DNA from: Bacteriovorax stolpii
Lineage (GTDB): Bacteria > Bdellovibrionota > Bacteriovoracia > Bacteriovoracales > Bacteriovoracaceae
DNA length: 64,000 nucleotides
Direction of reading: 5' to 3'
Assembly (NCBI GenBank): GCA_945883845.1
Contig: CAMCYI010000002.1
Location: forward strand, 1-64,000
Position 1 is the stretch's first letter. The number at the start of each line of letters is the position of its first letter. The notes under the pieces were generated by a model. It ran no database searches. It was not told the DNA's origin and saw only the letters and a list, made by a program, of their open reading frames with translations. Positions 60,624 through 64,000 of this stretch are shown one piece after another. The position numbers were made by a program, and so were the translations under genes.

Positions 60624-61481
60624 ATGAAGTTTCTTGCACTCATTTTTTCTCTTATGTCGCTTGCTGCTTTTGCTCAGACACGCGAAAGAAATATTTACGA
60701 TCTTCAGTATCTTCCTGAGAAACGGGTTATCTTCGGAACCTCCGACGTTTCTTATTCCAAGTATGTTTTTCGTCGCTCGCAACAGAATACAAAAACAGAG
60801 ACATCTATTTTTTCGCAGTCTTTCGGGTATTCGTTTACGGATGATTTTTCTCTCACAATCTCTGCAAATTATCTGACCAGTACAAGCCGCAGCGATTTTG
60901 ACCTGGGAACTATCAGCGCCGATACAAAACTTAATTTCAAAGGCGTCAGCGATCCTGTCATTGAAGGCAAGTACCGTCTTCAGGATAATTATTTTCGTGT
61001 GGATCTGGTCAGTGGACTCCTCGTTAAATCCGGAGATGCAGAACTTAAAGGTGATGAGTTCAATAATAAGATCGGCGGGCACATATTTAATTTCGGTCTC
61101 GATGTCGGACAAAAGTTTGAGCTCGTTCAATGGTATCTGGAAGTTCTCTATCTTCACGTTTTCGAGACGACTCAGGTAACTGAAAACGAGACGACGACGG
61201 ATAATGCTTTCAATGTTTATTCTTCAACGTTTGCTGTCCTCGGTTTTATAGGTGAGCACACACTCCTCAAAGGTTCCGTGAGAGCGGGTGTTTCAGATCC
61301 ACTTGGTGGTGGTGCACGCTCGACTGTGCAAAATCTCACCGTCGGCCCGGAGCTTCAACATCTCTTCACAGAAAACTTCCTGATGAGGATGGGCATTGCT
61401 TATGAGACGAGACAAATCACTTCGCGTGACGGTGTTAATGAAGGATGGTTATATACTTTAGGGGCCACGTATCAGTTCTGA
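60624..61481 (+). CDS. Outer-membrane beta-barrel protein
   Basis: This 285-residue protein has a signal peptide (MKFLALIFSLMSLAAFA) from ATG 60624 (AGGAG site). Alternating strands such as LTISANYLTSTS and WYLEVLYLHVF occur throughout. The C-terminal aromatic Phe of TLGATYQF is typical for BAM-inserted barrels. No channel or enzymatic motif is recognised. It overlaps the convergent flavin oxidase by 10 bp. Confidence 0.8.
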   Translation: MKFLALIFSLMSLAAFAQTRERNIYDLQYLPEKRVIFGTSDVSYSKYVFRRSQQNTKTETSIFSQSFGYSFTDDFSLTISANYLTSTSRSDFDLGTISADTKLNFKGVSDPVIEGKYRLQDNYFRVDLVSGLLVKSGDAELKGDEFNNKIGGHIFNFGLDVGQKFELVQWYLEVLYLHVFETTQVTENETTTDNAFNVYSSTFAVLGFIGEHTLLKGSVRAGVSDPLGGGARSTVQNLTVGPELQHLFTENFLMRMGIAYETRQITSRDGVNEGWLYTLGATYQF

Positions 61482-62809
61482 GTCTCTGACATAAAGCCCT
61501 GAGGGAAGAACTGATTATGTGGATCATGTTCTTTCTTCAGATCATGAAAAAGTCCCAGTTGATTCTTGCCGTGAAATCTTTTGATAAATTTTTGCTTTAA
61601 CAGACCGATTCCGTGTTCAGCGAAGGGTGAACCTTTCCATTCCAGAACTTTGTCATAGAGGCCCAGCATTTTATCCTGACACTTTTTAAGGTCAGCTGGT
61701 GTCGGCATGTAGTTGTAATGAAGATGAGCATCTCCGAAATGTCCAAAAAGGCAGTATCGCACGCCTAGTTTTGAAGCTTCACGATAGAAATCCAGAAGTG
61801 CCGGAAATTTATCGGCGGTGACCTGTACATCTGTTCCGACTTTCACCACACCCATACGTGAATTTTCTTCGAAAATCGCACGTGGAACTCCGGCGCGAAC
61901 CTTATGGAATTTTCCTTCGGAGATTTCATAGACCTGATCGGGGGTCGTTTTCGTGAGATTGCAAAGAACATTGGCGTAAATGTCCTCAAACTTTTCGGTT
62001 TTGACTTCGAGAAAAATCACGTCTTCGTTGTTTCCTAGTTTTTCATCGTCTTTCATGTAGTTCATGCAATTTGCGTCGAGCAGTTCGCAGGAGATCACGG
62101 CATCTCGGTGAGACTGAACCGCATTGTAAATTTCCAGATGAGGTTCGTAGTTTTCTTCCCATCGTGGAATGAGCATGAAAACGTAGGTTACGTCATAATT
62201 CTCGACCGTTTCAATTTCCACTTCAGTCACGATGCCTAGCTGCCCTTCAGTGCCGATCATCAAGTCAATGGCCTTTTCAAAACGCGGGTACGGGGCATTT
62301 TTGAAAGAGCGATAGTAGTCGAAATCTTTTCTGTAAGAGTCGAGATAATCTGATTTTGATTTCAATTCTTCATCGCGCTTAAGTTCAACTTCTTCACCAT
62401 TGTAGTTTAGATACTTAAGGCGAACGACTTGCGAGCGCATATTACCGAAAGCAAAACATCTTTCACCAGTACAAGACGTCGCGATTCCCGCAGTGATGAG
62501 TGCGAACTGTTCAGTAGGCGATGTCTTAAGGTTTCTACCTTTTGAACGCAGAAATTTCTTCGCTTCTTCCCAGGAGACAGCACCATGGAGAATCATGTTT
62601 CCGCTCTCTGTGAGTTTCATGTCCGAGGGCATTTTCGAGAGATCGCAAAGAACGAAATCCTCTTTCCCTGACCATGGCAGGAGGGATTCAATCTTATCGT
62701 AAGGAATAACCGTTGAGGTGCGTGATGAAAAATAGAAGCTCGCTTGATGCGTCTTGAGGTGACGAATCAGGTCGTTCTGGGAGTAAAATGTCTTAGAGGT
62801 AAACGCCAT
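61472..62809 (-). CDS. FAD-linked oxidase (GlcD/D-lactate dehydrogenase-like)
   Basis: This protein of ~445 residues has the PCMH-type FAD-binding half: ESGNMILHGAVSWEEAKKFL, TAGIATSCTGERCFAFGN, GTEGQLGIVTEVEIETV. The second half is the FAD-oxidase C-terminal domain (CLFGHFGDAHLHYNYMP, FAEHGIGLLKQKF). The enzyme oxidises a 2-hydroxy acid, possibly D-lactate or glycolate. ATG 62809 is preferred over an in-frame TTG at 62851. Confidence 0.9.
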   Translation of the reverse strand: MAFTSKTFYSQNDLIRHLKTHQASFYFSSRTSTVIPYDKIESLLPWSGKEDFVLCDLSKMPSDMKLTESGNMILHGAVSWEEAKKFLRSKGRNLKTSPTEQFALITAGIATSCTGERCFAFGNMRSQVVRLKYLNYNGEEVELKRDEELKSKSDYLDSYRKDFDYYRSFKNAPYPRFEKAIDLMIGTEGQLGIVTEVEIETVENYDVTYVFMLIPRWEENYEPHLEIYNAVQSHRDAVISCELLDANCMNYMKDDEKLGNNEDVIFLEVKTEKFEDIYANVLCNLTKTTPDQVYEISEGKFHKVRAGVPRAIFEENSRMGVVKVGTDVQVTADKFPALLDFYREASKLGVRYCLFGHFGDAHLHYNYMPTPADLKKCQDKMLGLYDKVLEWKGSPFAEHGIGLLKQKFIKRFHGKNQLGLFHDLKKEHDPHNQFFPQGFMSETQN

Positions 62810-62860
62810 GATCACTCGCTTTGTTGTGAATAATGGTAGCCCTTTTTTCAAGGAGAGGCC

Positions 62861-63232
62861 ATGGAAGTTGTAGCAGTATTAGGAGCGTCAAGTGATCCCA
62901 CCCGCTATTCATTCAAGGCCATGAAGATGCTCGAAGAGTACGGGCACAAGGCCATTCCGGTTCATCCTCGTGAAGAAAAAGTCCTGGGCCATGCAGTCTA
63001 CAAGGATATCGGTGCTCTGGTTAAGGCCAGCGAAAAAATCGATACGATTACCGTGTATGTTAACTCAGCTATTTCACAGAAATACGAAGCTGATATTATT
63101 GCCCTGAAACCAAAAAGGGTTATTTTTAATCCCGGTGCAGAAAATCCTGCACTGGAGATGTCTCTCAAGAAAGCTGGAATCAAGGTGGAGGACGCCTGCA
63201 CTCTTGTTCTTTTAAGAACCGATCAATATTAA
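62861..63232 (+). CDS. CoA-binding (YccU-type) protein
   Basis: This 123-residue Rossmann protein shows VVAVLGASSDPTRYSFKAM, KAIPVHPREEKVLGH and VIFNPGAENPALEM. Small CoA-binding proteins of this type resemble the N-terminal domain of succinyl-CoA ligase; their role is uncertain. It overlaps the convergent HNH gene by 53 bp. Confidence 0.88.
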   Translation: MEVVAVLGASSDPTRYSFKAMKMLEEYGHKAIPVHPREEKVLGHAVYKDIGALVKASEKIDTITVYVNSAISQKYEADIIALKPKRVIFNPGAENPALEMSLKKAGIKVEDACTLVLLRTDQY

Positions 63233-64000
63233 ATTTTGGATTGGCCCTCAGGCGGGCCCTCATTCTGAATCTTTGATTACATTGCTCGCATAGCAGCCTG
63301 ATATTATCGATGGTCGATAGTCCGCCAAGTGCAAACGGCATTCTGTGATCAAAATTTAGATTTTTTAGACTCCCGCAATTCGAACACTTTTTGTCTCTGA
63401 GATACACTTCACGTTTAGTTTTGGAAGAAACTGTTCTTTTTACTTCCGCTGGCGGAGGTGAGGTTCTGGCCTTTGTTTGTTTGAATTTAGTCTTTTCGAT
63501 TTTCTCAACAGCAACAGTTAAGGCGAAGTTTAATACTTCGTCAGTGCTCAAATTCTTACCGGAGAGATTCTTCACTTTTTCGATGAGTTCGAAAGTTTCA
63601 TCAGTAAGGACAATGGCCACTTTCATTTTGTTCTCAGAAACTCGTTTCGTGCTTTCTTTCTGAGGTAAAACATTCCCTGTGATTTCAAAAATTTTCTTTT
63701 CACACTGTTTCTTTGAGAGGCCTTCAACTTCAGAAAGAATTTTTTTTTGCTCGTTTTCATTCTTTGTTGCACTTACCACTTGTGAAATATTCGTGAGAGT
63801 GAGGAGCCCCGACTCAATTTTATGCCCAATCTCAGGTTGATTGCGAAGAATCCTCGCGGCCACTATCCGTCTTTGTGCAGCAGATTCTGAATATCCCAGT
63901 TCGTAAACACAATACATAAAGAGCGAAGAAAACTTTAAATCTGAATATAACTTACGCCGGTCAATTTCTTTCAAATGATGAAGGATGAGAAGAGTTGCTC
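63180..64000 (-). CDS. HNH endonuclease-domain protein, 5' truncated by the window
   Basis: The frame is open to the right edge (…HHLKEIDRRKLYSDLKFSSL), so the start lies beyond 64000; the in-frame TTG at 63974 is internal. The N-terminal half matches a helical region (FMYCVYELGYSESAAQRRI) repeatedly seen with HNH domains in Bdellovibrio-like genomes. The C-terminal HNH is CSNCGSLKNLNFDHRMPFAL then NIRLLCEQCNQRF: two CxxC zinc pairs around the His-containing core. Between the two parts, SPPPAEVKR is encoded by a REP-like sequence. Host gene or selfish element is not settled. Confidence 0.85.
   Translation of the reverse strand, partial: ATLLILHHLKEIDRRKLYSDLKFSSLFMYCVYELGYSESAAQRRIVAARILRNQPEIGHKIESGLLTLTNISQVVSATKNENEQKKILSEVEGLSKKQCEKKIFEITGNVLPQKESTKRVSENKMKVAIVLTDETFELIEKVKNLSGKNLSTDEVLNFALTVAVEKIEKTKFKQTKARTSPPPAEVKRTVSSKTKREVYLRDKKCSNCGSLKNLNFDHRMPFALGGLSTIDNIRLLCEQCNQRFRMRARLRANPKFNIDRFLKEQECRRPPP
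63438..63461. repeat. REP-like sequence inside the HNH gene
   Basis: A 24-bp stretch is identical except for one base to 38499-38522 at the RAYT locus, including the hairpin arms ACTTCCGC/GCGGAGGT. It lies in frame in a proline-rich linker, coding SPPPAEVK. Confidence 0.75.

Overview
The window comes from a Gram-negative, aerobic, chemoheterotrophic bacterium with moderate GC (mid-40s percent, judged by eye). It is gene-dense and encodes many secreted hydrolases: two trypsin-like proteases, a subtilase, a papain-like protein, two HExxH proteins, a glucoamylase, a lipase and endonuclease I. It also has outer-membrane barrels, many lipoproteins, sigma-54 promoters, an HNH endonuclease and a RAYT transposase. 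This resembles the predatory Bdellovibrionota, most likely Bacteriovorax/Peredibacter relatives. That placement is inference from gene content; no 16S gene lies in the window. No tRNA, rRNA, CRISPR array, prophage or plasmid backbone was seen.

Layout. 1-4.4 kb: 3' end of nrdA, a methyltransferase/protease pair, a small barrel protein, and a 44-residue exported peptide with a CxxCH motif. 4.5-10.9 kb: a REC-PilZ protein, msrA divergent from ahpCD, a secreted His/Cys-dyad protein, an rRNA-type m5C methyltransferase, a phosphopantetheinyl transferase and a di-CxxCH lipoprotein. 11-20 kb: an exonuclease with a decayed GIY-YIG-like segment, then a lipid region: four hotdog thioesterase-like proteins, a ceramidase-like membrane protein, and a TetR regulator divergent from a FadI-type thiolase across a perfect palindromic operator. 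20-30 kb: redox, stress and central-metabolism genes (redoxin, YebC, two-subunit fumarase, Hsp20, OsmC, YceI/LysR) plus proteases. 30-38 kb: envelope proteins, ThrE-type exporter, metzincin-motif lipoprotein.

37.9-39.1 kb is the main accessory island. A RAYT gene is followed by two diverged tandem copies of a module made of a REP-like sequence plus a ~110-nt RNA-like element. Stems P1-P3 of that element are kept by compensatory change. 39-46 kb: fadBA, a papain-like protein, glutathione peroxidase, YqhD-type dehydrogenase, DTW protein and a FliA-family sigma factor. 46.8-47.7 kb: two sigma-54 promoters sharing a core, each followed by a tiny membrane-peptide gene. A third sigma-54 promoter at 36.9 kb precedes a small acidic protein. 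47.7-64 kb: lipase/glucoamylase pair, the proB-proA-yajQ-kinase-yqeY-M24 cluster, a pilin/tail-fibre-like fusion, a 3-oxoacid CoA-transferase, endonuclease I, an RlmM-like methyltransferase, a barrel protein, a flavin oxidase, and an HNH gene cut by the window edge that carries a REP-like sequence in frame.

How the genes fit together: fadBA, the FadI-type thiolase, the thioesterases, CoA-transferase and fumarase form a route for burning fatty acids. msrA, ahpCD, gpx, osmC and the redoxin give peroxide defence. The exported proteases, lipase, glucoamylase and nuclease would digest external or prey polymers.
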